A stretch of DNA of 64,000 nt from Candidatus Gastranaerophilales bacterium (GCA_900766355.1 CAAFVD010000013.1:56413-120412); one strand, 5' to 3'. Positions 34,477 through 43,613 are shown, counted from the first letter of the stretch. Made by a program: numbers and translations. The notes: generated by a model from the sequence alone, not told the origin.

Positions 34477-34515
34477 AGCACTGTAGGTGTGCTACAAGAT
34501 GATAATCAAAGGCCT

Positions 34516-34592
34516 CGGGATGTGGCGCAGCTTGGTAGCGCACCTCGCTTGGGACGAGGGGGTCGCACGTTCAAATCGTGTCATCCCGACCA
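34516..34592 (+). tRNA. tRNA-Pro(TGG)
   Basis: A complete cloverleaf: acceptor arms CGGGATG and CATCCCG, D-arm GCGC...GCGC with the loop containing GG, anticodon stem CCTCG/CGAGG with the loop CTTGGGA (anticodon TGG, proline), T-arm GCACG-TTCAAAT-CGTGT, discriminator A, and a genome-encoded CCA at 34590-34592. A Rho-independent terminator follows at once. Confidence 0.92.
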
Positions 34593-34599
34593 TTTTAAT

Positions 34600-34632
34600 A
34601 AAAGACTTTCAGAATTTCTGAAAGTCTTTTTT
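34600..34632 (+). terminator. Terminator of tRNA-Pro
   Basis: AAAAGACTTTCAG and CTGAAAGTCTTTT with a five-base loop and a T-run, eight bases after the tRNA. Confidence 0.8.
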
Positions 34633-34652
34633 AATGCCAATTATTATTCAAA

Positions 34653-34688
34653 TATCAAACTGACAGATTCCGTATCAAGTACGGAATG
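34653..34688. repeat. Dispersed palindrome, second copy
   Basis: ATCAAACTGACAG, then ATTCCGTA ... TACGGAAT, shared with 147-182. Located just beyond the tRNA terminator, in the gap before the tsaC stop. Confidence 0.55.
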
Positions 34689-34713
34689 GCCAATTGATTA
34701 TTATATAAAATTT

Positions 34714-35298
34714 TTAATCAACAACAATTTCACCTTGTCGGTAAACTACAACTTCTTCATCTTTAAACCCAACGACAGTTGACGCAAGTCCTTTTGCGGA
34801 ATATCCAAAATCTTCCACTACCAAATCTACACTATCACCAATATATTTTATTGCCTCATCGTATGTTAGGGCTGCTGGCTCGTGAGAAAGATTTGCACTT
34901 GTTGTAGCCAAAACTCTTGACGGAATACTTTTACAAATTTCTTGAAAAGTTTTGTTATCAGGGACTCTTATACCAACAGTACTAAGTCCTGATGTGATAT
35001 AATCAGGAGTTCTATTTGATTTTGGAACTACAACCGTCAAAGCCCCCGGAAAATGTTTTTTGATTAATTTTTGTGCAGATTTTGGGGGATTATCTATATA
35101 ATCAAACAACGGATAAATATCATCTGACATCAAAATCAAAGGTTTTTCTTTTTCTCTACCCTTTATTTTATAAATTTTTTCTACTGCTTTTTGACTTTGC
35201 GGTAAACAACCAATTCCCCAAACTGTATCTGTAACGAATGCTATAACACCATCATTTTCTAATACATCTTTTATTTTATCTTGCAATATTTTATCCAT
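34714..35298 (-). CDS. tsaC: L-threonylcarbamoyladenylate synthase
   Basis: A 194-residue Sua5/YrdC/TsaC protein that makes threonylcarbamoyl-AMP, the first step of tRNA t6A37. FVTDTVWGIGC, then KIYKIKGREKEKPLILM hold the conserved ATP/threonine-binding lysines and arginine; PGALTVVVPKS, VGIRVPD and TTSANLSHEPAALT are also typical. It lacks the C-terminal Sua5 domain, so it is the short TsaC form. It is the last gene of the cysS-spoIID-murJ-tsaC run, three bases beyond murJ. Confidence 0.9.
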   Translation of the reverse strand: MDKILQDKIKDVLENDGVIAFVTDTVWGIGCLPQSQKAVEKIYKIKGREKEKPLILMSDDIYPLFDYIDNPPKSAQKLIKKHFPGALTVVVPKSNRTPDYITSGLSTVGIRVPDNKTFQEICKSIPSRVLATTSANLSHEPAALTYDEAIKYIGDSVDLVVEDFGYSAKGLASTVVGFKDEEVVVYRQGEIVVD

Positions 35299-35301
35299 AA
35301 C

Positions 35302-36870
35302 TTATGCTCTTTTAAACTTTCCTAAAATTCTATTTAACATTTCATTGATATAATTAACCTTAAATATACAACTCAAACCTACATATACAGCTAATATTTC
35401 TATTGAAACTACTACTAATCTAACAAATATATTATATTGAGCCATCATTTTTGCAGAAATAAATGTAATTCCAAGAGTTAATAAGCCAACAAAAGTCATC
35501 TTCAAAAGATTTACAAATAAATCTTTGTATGCCATTTTAACTTTTGATGAAATCAAAATACCCAAAGCAACTGCATTATACAAAGTTACCAATGATGTAG
35601 AAAGAGTAATACCACCAATTTGCCAGCCTAGTTTTGATATAAATATGTAATTAAACAAGAATTTCAAAAGTATTGATGATGTTGCTATCATAAACGGTGT
35701 TTTTGAATCGTCAAACGCATAATAAACTCTTGTAATTGAATCTCTAAATACATAAGGAATTATTGAGAATGACAAATATAATAACGCATCAAATACCATT
35801 AAAGAATCGCCATACGTAAATGCACCACGTTCAAAAACTAATCTTACGCAATCTAGTCCAAGAGTTAATATTCCAATTATTATCGGCATTGCAACGAAGA
35901 ATAATAATCCGACCCCTTTATTAAAATACGTCTTAATACCTTCCATATCTTGTTTGGCAACAAGTCTAGTAAACAAAGGGAATAATGGTACTAAAAATGC
36001 AGTAACCAAAATTCCTACAGGGAATTGGAATATTCTATTTGCATATCCTAAAGCTGTCCAAGCACCTTCTCTTAATGATGAAGTAAAAAACATATCAACA
36101 TATATATGAAGTTGACCTATTGTTGAACTAAATACTGCAGGTATAAGAAGTTCGCATATTGATTTTAGTTCTGCATTATTTCTAAAATTCAAATTCGGTC
36201 TGAATCTAAAACCAATTTTTTTAATCTGTGGAAACTGTAACAAGAACTGACATATTGCACCAACTGTAGTTGCCCACGCAAGCACAATACCAGCATTATC
36301 ATTTTTCGCACAACATATTGCAATAATTATTACAACACTCATAATCATTGGCGAGAAATTCGGTAGCATGAACTTTTTGTAAGTAATTAAAAGTCCATAA
36401 TAAATCCCAACTATTCCACCGACAATAAACACAGGCGTCATTATTCTCAAGTGTAATGCGGCTAAAGATATGAGTTCGGGTGTTCCGTTTGATATAATTA
36501 TTCCCATTATTTGTGTTGAAAATAAATAACATATCAAGCCGAGCATTGAGAAGAAAAATACACTCAATACCAAAAACGTATTATATAATTTGTTCACTAA
36601 TTCAGTAGGCTTTTGGTTTATATCTGGTATAAGTTTTGAGAATACTGCAACAGTTGCACTATGAAAAGGCCCACCAACACCACCTAATAAAATGATGGCA
36701 AATGACGGAATTTGATATGCGTAAAAATAAGCATCTGAAACAATAGATGCACCATAGTATTTTGCAGTAATCACATCACGCAAAAATCCTACTATCTTAC
36801 TTAAAACCGTTACTAGAGCTATAAGCCAAGCAGCTTTTAATATTCCCGAACTTCCTTTATCTTCTTCCAT
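35302..36870 (-). CDS. murJ: Lipid II flippase MurJ
   Basis: A 522-residue polytopic MviN/MurJ protein of the MOP superfamily, with about 14 membrane segments. SKIVGFLRDVITAKYYGASIVSDAYFYAYQIP at the start (read in conserved short blocks) is the family opening; later AYANRIFQFPVGILVTAFLVPLFP is typical. It translocates lipid II for peptidoglycan synthesis. It lies between a SpoIID-like gene and tsaC; peptidoglycan is thus present, in keeping with the DAP dehydrogenase at 53.8 kb. Confidence 0.93.
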   Translation of the reverse strand: MEEDKGSSGILKAAWLIALVTVLSKIVGFLRDVITAKYYGASIVSDAYFYAYQIPSFAIILLGGVGGPFHSATVAVFSKLIPDINQKPTELVNKLYNTFLVLSVFFFSMLGLICYLFSTQIMGIIISNGTPELISLAALHLRIMTPVFIVGGIVGIYYGLLITYKKFMLPNFSPMIMSVVIIIAICCAKNDNAGIVLAWATTVGAICQFLLQFPQIKKIGFRFRPNLNFRNNAELKSICELLIPAVFSSTIGQLHIYVDMFFTSSLREGAWTALGYANRIFQFPVGILVTAFLVPLFPLFTRLVAKQDMEGIKTYFNKGVGLLFFVAMPIIIGILTLGLDCVRLVFERGAFTYGDSLMVFDALLYLSFSIIPYVFRDSITRVYYAFDDSKTPFMIATSSILLKFLFNYIFISKLGWQIGGITLSTSLVTLYNAVALGILISSKVKMAYKDLFVNLLKMTFVGLLTLGITFISAKMMAQYNIFVRLVVVSIEILAVYVGLSCIFKVNYINEMLNRILGKFKRA

Positions 36871-36882
36871 AATTCCAATCTA

Positions 36883-38562
36883 CTACAAAAATTTAATATA
36901 CAAATTAATTTTTATATTTCCTTTACTTAAATCATTTGTCACTAACTTATTCTGACATGCCGGAACATATATAATTGTGTTTGTTTTTCCCTTATGGATA
37001 TAAGGCGAAATATCTAATTCACAGCGTTGAATGTTCATATATTTACTCAAATCAAAATTACATGTTTTACCGTTTATATTTACCTGTAAATTACTTAAAT
37101 TTTTTCTATCTTGAATTTCTATCAAAGCTTTATCTGATGGAGGATAAAATATTTGTTGAACAGGTTTGTTATCAACATCAACAGGTTTTGTACCTAGATA
37201 AATTCCAGTATAATAATGCTTTAATATCTCAATGAAATTCTTTTTCAATTCTTTTGCCATAAAGCTTGCACCGTATTGGCTCATTCCGACACCATGACCA
37301 AACCCACCACCATAAGCAGTTATTTTGGTAATTTCATCAAAACTATCTGTATCACACTTGAAAACAACATTTGCACTAGGTAAAGCACTACCATTTTTGG
37401 TGAATAATCTTCTTATAACAAGTTCTTTTGCGACTCTGTATTTGCCTTCTGTTGTTACAATATCCAAATAAATAATCTTACCTGAATTTCCTCGTCTAAC
37501 AACTTTTAGAGCTTTTAGAGAACCAAATTTTGAATTGTCATGAAACTCAGGAGTTACAAAACCTGTTTTAGATTGTTTAACAAGGTTTTGTGCTAAAACT
37601 TTTTCTAGTTCTTCTTTTGTCCAAACTCTTTGCCATCTGTAATAACGAGATTTTACGTCATAAGATTCAGGAGTAGTTGAATAGAACAAATACGCTGCAT
37701 CTTCTCTATTTAGAGGGCAAATACCTTTTAAATCAGGTTTTGCAATCAAATATGGTTTCATTGGTGATGGAAACTGTTTTGTATCAGGATCAGAAAACGC
37801 ATACGAATAATTCTCGATATATCCGCCTGCACAAGAACTGTAAAGCGCAAGAATAGGTTTATGATTGTATATTGCTACAATACCTTCAGTTTCTTTAACG
37901 GCTTTATTTCCTGTTTCGGTTTCGGTGTTATAGCCAAAATATACCTGACTTGCAACACTATCAACAACATCATAAGCTTTTGAAACTTTTGTTCGTGGCA
38001 TTATTGCATAATTTCTAGCCGCAACGGCTTGAGCCTTTAAAGCTTCTAACCCGAAAGATACGGGCATTTCGTTAGAAACAACCCCTTTTAAATAATCTTC
38101 TAATTCGATTATATTTATTAAATAAAGAATATCAGGTTTTGTATTTTTTTGAACCTTTAAAGCCCCTCTATAGAGTGCTTGTTTTCCAGCTCTTTTAAGT
38201 TCTTTAACTCCTAATACACCGTCAGGACAGGCTAATACATATCCTTTTGGTGATTCAAAATAAGTATCTTCATTAGGAACTTTAAATGAAATCACGCCAT
38301 TTTTTATAGAAAAAGTAACGGCTTGATAGGCAGGAATTTTTGCAACCGTTTTTCTTGTATCAGGTTCGCATATATATCCTGTTTCTGTACTATACAAGGA
38401 TACAGAGCCTCTTTCAAGAGTTCTGAAACCATTATCCATAATTCCGACTCTAATAATAGGAGATTGTGGATTTTCATTTGGCTTTGCGTTTACAACAAGT
38501 CCCAAAATAACTGTACATATTATAGCTACGGTCAGAATTAATTTTGTTATTTTGTTTCCCAC
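36883..38562 (-). CDS. SpoIID/LytB-domain protein
   Basis: A 559-residue protein with an N-terminal signal anchor (LILTVAIICTVILGLVV), a beta-rich linker, and the SpoIID domain (about residues 140-450): EDYLKGVVSNEMPVSFGLEALKAQAVAARNYAI in short conserved blocks, then GYNTETETGNKAVKETEG and GHGVGMSQYGASFMA. SpoIID is a lytic transglycosylase acting on stem-peptide-less glycan; in non-sporulating bacteria it has cell-wall roles. The long C-terminal tail is unusual. Its start overlaps cysS by 16 bases. Confidence 0.85.
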   Translation of the reverse strand: MGNKITKLILTVAIICTVILGLVVNAKPNENPQSPIIRVGIMDNGFRTLERGSVSLYSTETGYICEPDTRKTVAKIPAYQAVTFSIKNGVISFKVPNEDTYFESPKGYVLACPDGVLGVKELKRAGKQALYRGALKVQKNTKPDILYLINIIELEDYLKGVVSNEMPVSFGLEALKAQAVAARNYAIMPRTKVSKAYDVVDSVASQVYFGYNTETETGNKAVKETEGIVAIYNHKPILALYSSCAGGYIENYSYAFSDPDTKQFPSPMKPYLIAKPDLKGICPLNREDAAYLFYSTTPESYDVKSRYYRWQRVWTKEELEKVLAQNLVKQSKTGFVTPEFHDNSKFGSLKALKVVRRGNSGKIIYLDIVTTEGKYRVAKELVIRRLFTKNGSALPSANVVFKCDTDSFDEITKITAYGGGFGHGVGMSQYGASFMAKELKKNFIEILKHYYTGIYLGTKPVDVDNKPVQQIFYPPSDKALIEIQDRKNLSNLQVNINGKTCNFDLSKYMNIQRCELDISPYIHKGKTNTIIYVPACQNKLVTNDLSKGNIKINLYIKFL

Positions 38563-39920
38563 GTTGTGCCTTCTTTTGAATCCTTTAATATAATACCAAC
38601 ATTATCAAGTGCAACTCTTATTTTATCAGCAATAGCCCAATTTTTTTCTGCTCTTGCGTTTTTTCTATCCTCTATAATTTGTTCCATAGAAGAATAATTT
38701 TTTTCAAGCTCTGCACTCACTTGTTTAAGCTTGTCATTAAGTTCTTCCTCTGATAACTCAGGTTTTGAAAAACTGAAACCTAAAACATCTGCTAATTTGT
38801 ATAAAGTTGTGAAAGCACCTTCCACATCTTTATTTGCTTTGTTTGTTAAATCAAATAAAATAGCAAGAGCTTTAGATGTATTCAAGTCTTCGTCCATTGC
38901 CTCAACAAATTGTTTATATTCATCTGTTTTTGTAATGTCAAAAGTTTCATCAATCGGAGTTTGTTTTGCGTTCAACATTCTTTTTACACCAGCACTCGCA
39001 GATTGTAGTGATTCATCAGAGAATTCAACTGGCATGCGATAATGGTTTGTTAAGATAAAGAATCTAATAGTGTTTGCATCATAAGTTTTTAACAAATCAT
39101 CAATTGTTAAGAAATTTCCTAATGACTTAGACATTTTTTCTTTGTTAATAGTTACAAAACCATTATGCAACCAATAGTTTACAAACTTGCAACCATTTGC
39201 ACATTCAGATTGAGCAATTTCGTTTTCGTGGTGAGGGAATATCAAATCTGCACCACCAGCATGAATATCTATTGTTTTACCAAGATGTTTGCGTATCATT
39301 GCTGAACATTCAATGTGCCAACCTGGACGACCTTTGCCCCAAGGTGAATTGTAACCAAATTTTTCATCTTTTTTCCATAGTGCAAAATCAAGAGGGTTTT
39401 CTTTTTTATCGCCAACTTCTATTCTTGCACCGCTAACAAGTGAATCAATTGGTTGTTTAGAGAGCATACCGTATTTAGAAAATTTTGATACTCTAAAATA
39501 TACATCTCCATCAACCTCGTATGCAAAACCTTTGTTTATCAAATCTTTTACAATTGATATCATTTCACCAAGTGTTTTTGTTGCAAAAGGCTCAATATCA
39601 GGCTTTAGATTGTGTAGAGCATTCATACTATCAGTGAATTTTTTGTACCAATATGTAGAAACTTCTTCCGGAGTTTTACCTTCTTTTTCAGCTTTTTTAA
39701 GAATTTTATCATCTACATCAGTAACATTACGACAATATGTAACATCATAGCCTCTGAATTTCAGATATCTGTATAAAATATCCCAAGTTATGTAACATCT
39801 GGCATGTCCCAAATGTGCATTGTCATATACCGTAGGCCCACAAACATACATTTTAACTTTGTTTTCTTCTATTGGTGTAAATTCTTCTAATTTTGCTGTG
39901 TATGAATTAAAAAGTTTCAA
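38547..39920 (-). CDS. cysS: Cysteinyl-tRNA synthetase
   Basis: A 457-residue class I synthetase. HIGH appears as HLGH (36-39) and KMSKS is exact at 262-266; zinc ligands C27, C205, H230 and E234 are in CGPT, WHIECSAM and FPHHENE. The C-terminal helical anticodon-binding (DALR) domain follows. Length normal for bacterial CysRS. It heads the cysS-spoIID-murJ-tsaC run; the SpoIID gene overlaps its last 16 bases. Confidence 0.95.
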   Translation of the reverse strand: MKLFNSYTAKLEEFTPIEENKVKMYVCGPTVYDNAHLGHARCYITWDILYRYLKFRGYDVTYCRNVTDVDDKILKKAEKEGKTPEEVSTYWYKKFTDSMNALHNLKPDIEPFATKTLGEMISIVKDLINKGFAYEVDGDVYFRVSKFSKYGMLSKQPIDSLVSGARIEVGDKKENPLDFALWKKDEKFGYNSPWGKGRPGWHIECSAMIRKHLGKTIDIHAGGADLIFPHHENEIAQSECANGCKFVNYWLHNGFVTINKEKMSKSLGNFLTIDDLLKTYDANTIRFFILTNHYRMPVEFSDESLQSASAGVKRMLNAKQTPIDETFDITKTDEYKQFVEAMDEDLNTSKALAILFDLTNKANKDVEGAFTTLYKLADVLGFSFSKPELSEEELNDKLKQVSAELEKNYSSMEQIIEDRKNARAEKNWAIADKIRVALDNVGIILKDSKEGTTWETK

Positions 39921-40050
39921 TTTTAAACCCTCATTTATTATATAAATATCAATTTTATTTTACTCCAAAAATAAATAATTGAATAAGAGTTAAGTGATTA
40001 ATTTGTTTGGTGCTGGTATTGGAACTATATAAATTTTAATATATATAAGT

Positions 40051-40074
40051 CATTCCGTATTTCGATATGGAATG
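40051..40074. repeat. Dispersed palindrome, related copy
   Basis: CATTCCGTAT and ATATGGAATG arms, an imperfect relative of the palindromes at 161-182 and 34667-34686. It lies in a 240-base gap (39921-40163) that otherwise shows no gene. Confidence 0.4.
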
Positions 40075-40163
40075 TGTAATGTTAGATTTCATTTTTCGAA
40101 TTATTTATTAATTCCTTAGAAAAGTATCTTCCAACTTATACGAATTAATGATATTATTATTCT

Positions 40164-41009
40164 ATGTTAAAGAAGATTTTTGCAAAAATTTCTATACATT
40201 CAGTATTGATATTTGTTTCGCTTTTATCAATCTTTCCTTTTATTTGGTTGATATCAACTTCATTGAAAGGTGTTAATGAAAATATTTTTGCATATCCTCC
40301 GACAATTATTCCTACAGATTTCACTTGGGAAAACTATATTGGAGTTTGGCATAAGGTCAACTTTATCGGATATTTTATAAACAGTATGGTTGTTGCAGGG
40401 TTTACAGTATTGTTAAACCTTATATTATCTTCTCTTGCCGCATATCCGTTGGCAAGAATGGAATTTAAGGGTAAAAAAATTGTATTCTTCTCTATTCTTG
40501 CAACAATTATGATTCCATTCCAGTCAATTATGCTACCTGTTTATTTAATTACAATTAAACTGAATCTTATTGACAGCGTTAATAATTTCATGGGTTATTT
40601 AGGTCTAATTCTACCATTTGCAGTAAATGCTTTTGGAATATTTTTAATGCGTCAAGCATTTATGAAAGTACCTAGAGAACTTGAGGAAGCGGCAATAATT
40701 GACGGGTGCAATATATTTGAAATGTTTGTAAAAGTTTGCCTTCCATTAGTAAAATCTTCACTTGCAGTTCTTGCAATATTTACTTTTATTGGTTCTTGGG
40801 GTGAATTTTTATGGCCCAGTATTGTACTTACAAAAGATAGTATGTACACTCTGCCTGTTGGTATTAATAACTTGCAAGGTTTGTTTAGTTCAAACTGGCG
40901 ATTTATAGCTGCTGGTTCTATTCTAGCAACAATTCCTATTGTTATATTCTTCTTAGCTATGCAAAAATACTTTATCTCAGGCGAAAATGAAGGGGCAGTA
41001 AAAGGCTAG
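40164..41009 (+). CDS. Carbohydrate ABC transporter permease (MalG type)
   Basis: A 281-residue inner-membrane permease with six membrane segments. The cytoplasmic EAA loop is clear: EEAAIIDGCNIFEMFVKVCLPL. LIWLISTSLKG at the start, then FLWPSIVLTKDSMYTLPVGINNLQG, identify the MalG/LacG subfamily, which imports sugars with a MalF-type partner and an ATPase. Neither lies nearby; the binding protein at 9060-10286 may belong to the same system. The start is only about four to seven bases after a TATTAT box with no Shine-Dalgarno, so it may be leaderless. Confidence 0.87.
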   Translation: MLKKIFAKISIHSVLIFVSLLSIFPFIWLISTSLKGVNENIFAYPPTIIPTDFTWENYIGVWHKVNFIGYFINSMVVAGFTVLLNLILSSLAAYPLARMEFKGKKIVFFSILATIMIPFQSIMLPVYLITIKLNLIDSVNNFMGYLGLILPFAVNAFGIFLMRQAFMKVPRELEEAAIIDGCNIFEMFVKVCLPLVKSSLAVLAIFTFIGSWGEFLWPSIVLTKDSMYTLPVGINNLQGLFSSNWRFIAAGSILATIPIVIFFLAMQKYFISGENEGAVKG

Positions 41010-41047
41010 AAGTATTATTCATTCTAAAACACTTTTACAAAACCTAC

Positions 41048-41076
41048 TTGCCGTGATAGAATAATTACTGTAATAG
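41048..41076 (+). promoter_or_regulatory. thrS promoter
   Basis: TTGCCG (41048-41053), 17 bases, TAATAG (41071-41076). Transcription would begin near 41083, 11 bases before a 36-codon leader ORF (41094-41204) and 87 bases before thrS. Confidence 0.45.
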
Positions 41077-41093
41077 TTAGGGGAGTCCACCCC

Positions 41094-41204
41094 ATGGTAG
41101 TAAATTTTGGAACAAATGTTGTTGTTTCAGCAAAAATTTACAACATGCCTAAAGGACAGAAAGAAGATTATGGAAAAGAACAAAGAAACTTTGTCTATTC
41201 TTAG
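41094..41204 (+). other. Leader ORF overlapping thrS start
   Basis: An ATG-initiated 36-codon ORF (MVVNFGTNVVVSAKIYNMP, then a charged end) overlaps the first 35 bases of thrS in another frame. A GGGG/CCCC pair sits at its start. Valine/asparagine codons are abundant, but threonine is not, so a classical threonine attenuator is unlikely. It may influence thrS translation by coupling, or may be chance. Confidence 0.3.
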
Positions 41205-42963
41205 ACACTCAGCATCACACATTATGGCTCAGGCAGTACAGAAATTGTTTCCTCAAGCAAAGTTGGCTATCGGACCTTCTACGGCTGATGGGTTTTACTA
41301 TGATTTTGATTTAACAGATGGATACGCATTCACTCATGAAGATTTGGAAAAAATCGAAAACGAAATGAAATCTATCCTTAAACAAAATCTTACTTTTGAA
41401 CAAGTAAACGTAGAAGATGTTGATAAACAAATTGCAGAATTCAAAGCAGAAGGCGAAATTTATAAAGCTGAACTACTTGAAGAACACAGAAACGATAACC
41501 CAACTCTTTATCTAACGAAAGACAAAGACGGAAATGTGTTATTTAATGACCTATGTGCAGGTCCTCACGTTCCAAACACATCTTATATAAAAGGTAATGC
41601 AGTAAAATTATTAAAAGTTGCAGGTGCTTACTGGAGAGGCGATGAAAATAAAAAAATGCTTCAAAGAATTTATGCAACTGCATACTGGAATAAAGAAGAT
41701 TTACAAGAATATTTAACTTTCTTGGAAGAAGCAGAAAAACGTGACCACAGAAAACTTGGTAAACAACTTGATTTGTTCTCTGTAAGAGAAGAAATCGGTG
41801 GTGGGCTTGTATTGTGGCACCCAAATCTTGCAACAGTAAGAGAAGAAATAGAAAATTATTGGAGAACAGAACACAGAAAACGTGGTTATGTTATTGTAAA
41901 CACTCCTCAAATTGCTAAATCAAAACTTTGGGAAATTTCAGGACATATGGATCATTACAAAGAAAATATGTTCTTTATCCAAAAAGACGAAGATTCAGAT
42001 GACCAATTTGTAGTTAAACCTATGAATTGTCCATTCCATATTTTGATTTATCAAGCAAACAGACATTCATATCGTTCATTACCATTAAGAATGGCTGAAT
42101 TGGGTACTGTTTATAGAAAAGAAAAATCAGGTGCTTTGGCTGGTTTAACTCGTGTTCAAGGCTTCACTCAAGATGATGCTCACATTTTCTGTACTCCTGA
42201 ACAATTAGTTGGTGAAATCAATGAAATTATTGATTTTGTATCAGATACAATGAAAATCTTTAAGATGAATTTTGAAGTTGAATTATCTACAAGACCTGAA
42301 AGCTATGTAGGTGAATTGAAAAACTGGGAACTAGCAGAAGCTGGTTTGAAAGAAGCAATGGATAAACGTGGAATGAAGTATGATATCAACGAAGGTGATG
42401 GTGCATTCTACGGACCAAAAATTGACTTCAAGGTTAAAGATGCTATTGGTAGAACTTGGCAATGTGCTACAATTCAGCTTGATTTCAACTTGCCAGAGCG
42501 CTTTGGAATTAAGTATCAAGACAAAGATGGTAGCATGAAAACTCCTGTAATGTTACACAGAGTAATATTTGGTTCAATGGAAAGATTCCATGGTATCTTG
42601 ATTGAACACTATGCAGGAGCATTCCCATTATGGCTTGCACCAAATCAAGTTACTATTGTTCCAATCTCAACTGATAAACATGCAGATTATGCAGAAGAAG
42701 TTTATAGAAAAATGAGAGCTGCAGGTATCAGAGCAGAACTTGATGACAGATCAGAAAGTATGAATTACAAAATTAGAGAAGCCCTACAACAACACAAAGT
42801 ACCTTATGTATGTGTTGTAGGTGACAAAGAAAAAGAATCAAACTCTGTTGCTGTTAGAAAACGTGCAGTAGGTCAAATTGGAACTTATAACGTAGATGAT
42901 TTCATTAACAAAATGAGTGAAGAAATTCAAACTCGTGGTGAATTTGAAATTAAAGGCGAATAA
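41170..42963 (+). CDS. thrS: Threonyl-tRNA synthetase lacking TGS domain
   Basis: About 597 residues. The editing domain is present (HSASHIMAQAV and later CAGPHV), followed by the class II catalytic core with zinc ligands C (PMNCPFH), H (DDAHIFC) and H (MLHRVIFG), and the anticodon-binding domain (VTIVPISTDKHADYA). The usual N-terminal TGS domain of about 60 residues is absent: the protein starts just before the editing domain. The ATG at 41170 is chosen because the residues upstream are unconserved and AAAGAAG precedes it. A leader ORF overlaps the start. Confidence 0.92.
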   Translation: MEKNKETLSILRHSASHIMAQAVQKLFPQAKLAIGPSTADGFYYDFDLTDGYAFTHEDLEKIENEMKSILKQNLTFEQVNVEDVDKQIAEFKAEGEIYKAELLEEHRNDNPTLYLTKDKDGNVLFNDLCAGPHVPNTSYIKGNAVKLLKVAGAYWRGDENKKMLQRIYATAYWNKEDLQEYLTFLEEAEKRDHRKLGKQLDLFSVREEIGGGLVLWHPNLATVREEIENYWRTEHRKRGYVIVNTPQIAKSKLWEISGHMDHYKENMFFIQKDEDSDDQFVVKPMNCPFHILIYQANRHSYRSLPLRMAELGTVYRKEKSGALAGLTRVQGFTQDDAHIFCTPEQLVGEINEIIDFVSDTMKIFKMNFEVELSTRPESYVGELKNWELAEAGLKEAMDKRGMKYDINEGDGAFYGPKIDFKVKDAIGRTWQCATIQLDFNLPERFGIKYQDKDGSMKTPVMLHRVIFGSMERFHGILIEHYAGAFPLWLAPNQVTIVPISTDKHADYAEEVYRKMRAAGIRAELDDRSESMNYKIREALQQHKVPYVCVVGDKEKESNSVAVRKRAVGQIGTYNVDDFINKMSEEIQTRGEFEIKGE

Positions 42964-42979
42964 ATAAATAAAAAGATAA

Positions 42980-43015
42980 AAACACCTCTTTAGCAAATGC
43001 TTAAGGGGTGTTTTT
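42980..43015 (+). terminator. Terminator of thrS
   Basis: AAACACC..CTT and AAG..GGTGTTT arms form an interrupted stem after thrS, followed by a T-rich run. Confidence 0.7.
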
Positions 43016-43031
43016 CTTTTGCAAACTATTG

Positions 43032-43060
43032 AATATAATAACAAAGTTTGTTATTATATT
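43032..43060. promoter_or_regulatory. parDE operator palindrome
   Basis: Perfect 14-base arms AATATAATAACAAA and TTTGTTATTATATT around one base, ending 30 bases before parD. A -35 TTGTTA lies inside its right arm, with TTATAA 18 bases downstream. ParD-type antitoxins repress their own promoters through such palindromes. Confidence 0.6.
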
Positions 43061-43090
43061 GATATACTTTGTTATAAATGAGGTTTAATC

Positions 43091-43327
43091 ATGAATATAT
43101 CTTTAACACCAACATTAGAAAAATTTGTAAACGATAAAGTTGCATCTGGATTATATAATTCAGTAAGTGAAGTTATCAGAGAAGCTATAAGATTGTTAAT
43201 TTCTAAAGAAAATATTTCTAAAGATGTTTTAATTCAGCTAAATAAAGACATAGACAAAGGTTTAAATGATTCTATTACCCTAGATGGGCCTGAAACAATG
43301 GATAAATTAATAAAACAATATGAATAA
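43091..43327 (+). CDS. parD: ParD-family antitoxin
   Basis: A 78-residue type II antitoxin. The N-terminal ribbon-helix-helix reads MNISLTPTLEKFVNDKVASGLYNSVSEVIREAIRLLI in short conserved blocks; the C-terminal tail is acidic and likely unfolded until bound to toxin. It neutralises the adjacent ParE-like protein and represses the operon through the upstream palindrome. The toxin start overlaps its last eight bases. GAGG precedes the ATG. Confidence 0.87.
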   Translation: MNISLTPTLEKFVNDKVASGLYNSVSEVIREAIRLLISKENISKDVLIQLNKDIDKGLNDSITLDGPETMDKLIKQYE

Positions 43328-43613
43328 TTACAAAATTAAAAATATAGCTTTTAATGATATAAGAGTTATTGTTGATAATATAAATAAATATAATAAATCT
43401 GCTTCATTAAGCTTTATTAAAGAAATAAAAAATACTTTTGAGAGGTTAGCATTATTTCCTAATATAGGCACTATAAGAAAAGATTTTACATACAAAAATG
43501 TTAGATTCTTTGTATTCAGAAAAAAATTTCTTATTATCTATAATATTGAAAGTAATAACATTAATATATTAAGAGTTTTAAGCACATATCAAGAAATCTG
43601 TAATTTAATATAA
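43320..43613 (+). CDS. parE: RelE/ParE-family toxin
   Basis: A 97-residue type II toxin of the RelE/ParE superfamily, identified from IAFNDIRVIVDNINKYN, LFPNIGTIRKDFTYKNVRFFVFRKKFLIIYNI and the C-terminal INILRVLS. ParE toxins poison gyrase and RelE cleaves mRNA; which one applies is not decided here. Translationally coupled to parD. The region around it shows no other mobile genes. Confidence 0.82.
   Translation: MNNYKIKNIAFNDIRVIVDNINKYNKSASLSFIKEIKNTFERLALFPNIGTIRKDFTYKNVRFFVFRKKFLIIYNIESNNINILRVLSTYQEICNLI

Noticed and set aside
34411..34505. Possible second tRNA before tRNA-Pro (starts with a similar TGTGGCGCAG)
   Set aside because: No anticodon arm, T-arm or closing acceptor stem can be formed.
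34420..34782. Plus-strand ORF of 120 codons over the tRNA-Pro
   Set aside because: It reads through the structured element, the tRNA and its terminator.
41107..41169. Earlier thrS start (21 more residues)
   Set aside because: The added residues resemble no TGS domain and overlap the leader ORF; the start at 41170 has a purine-rich site upstream.
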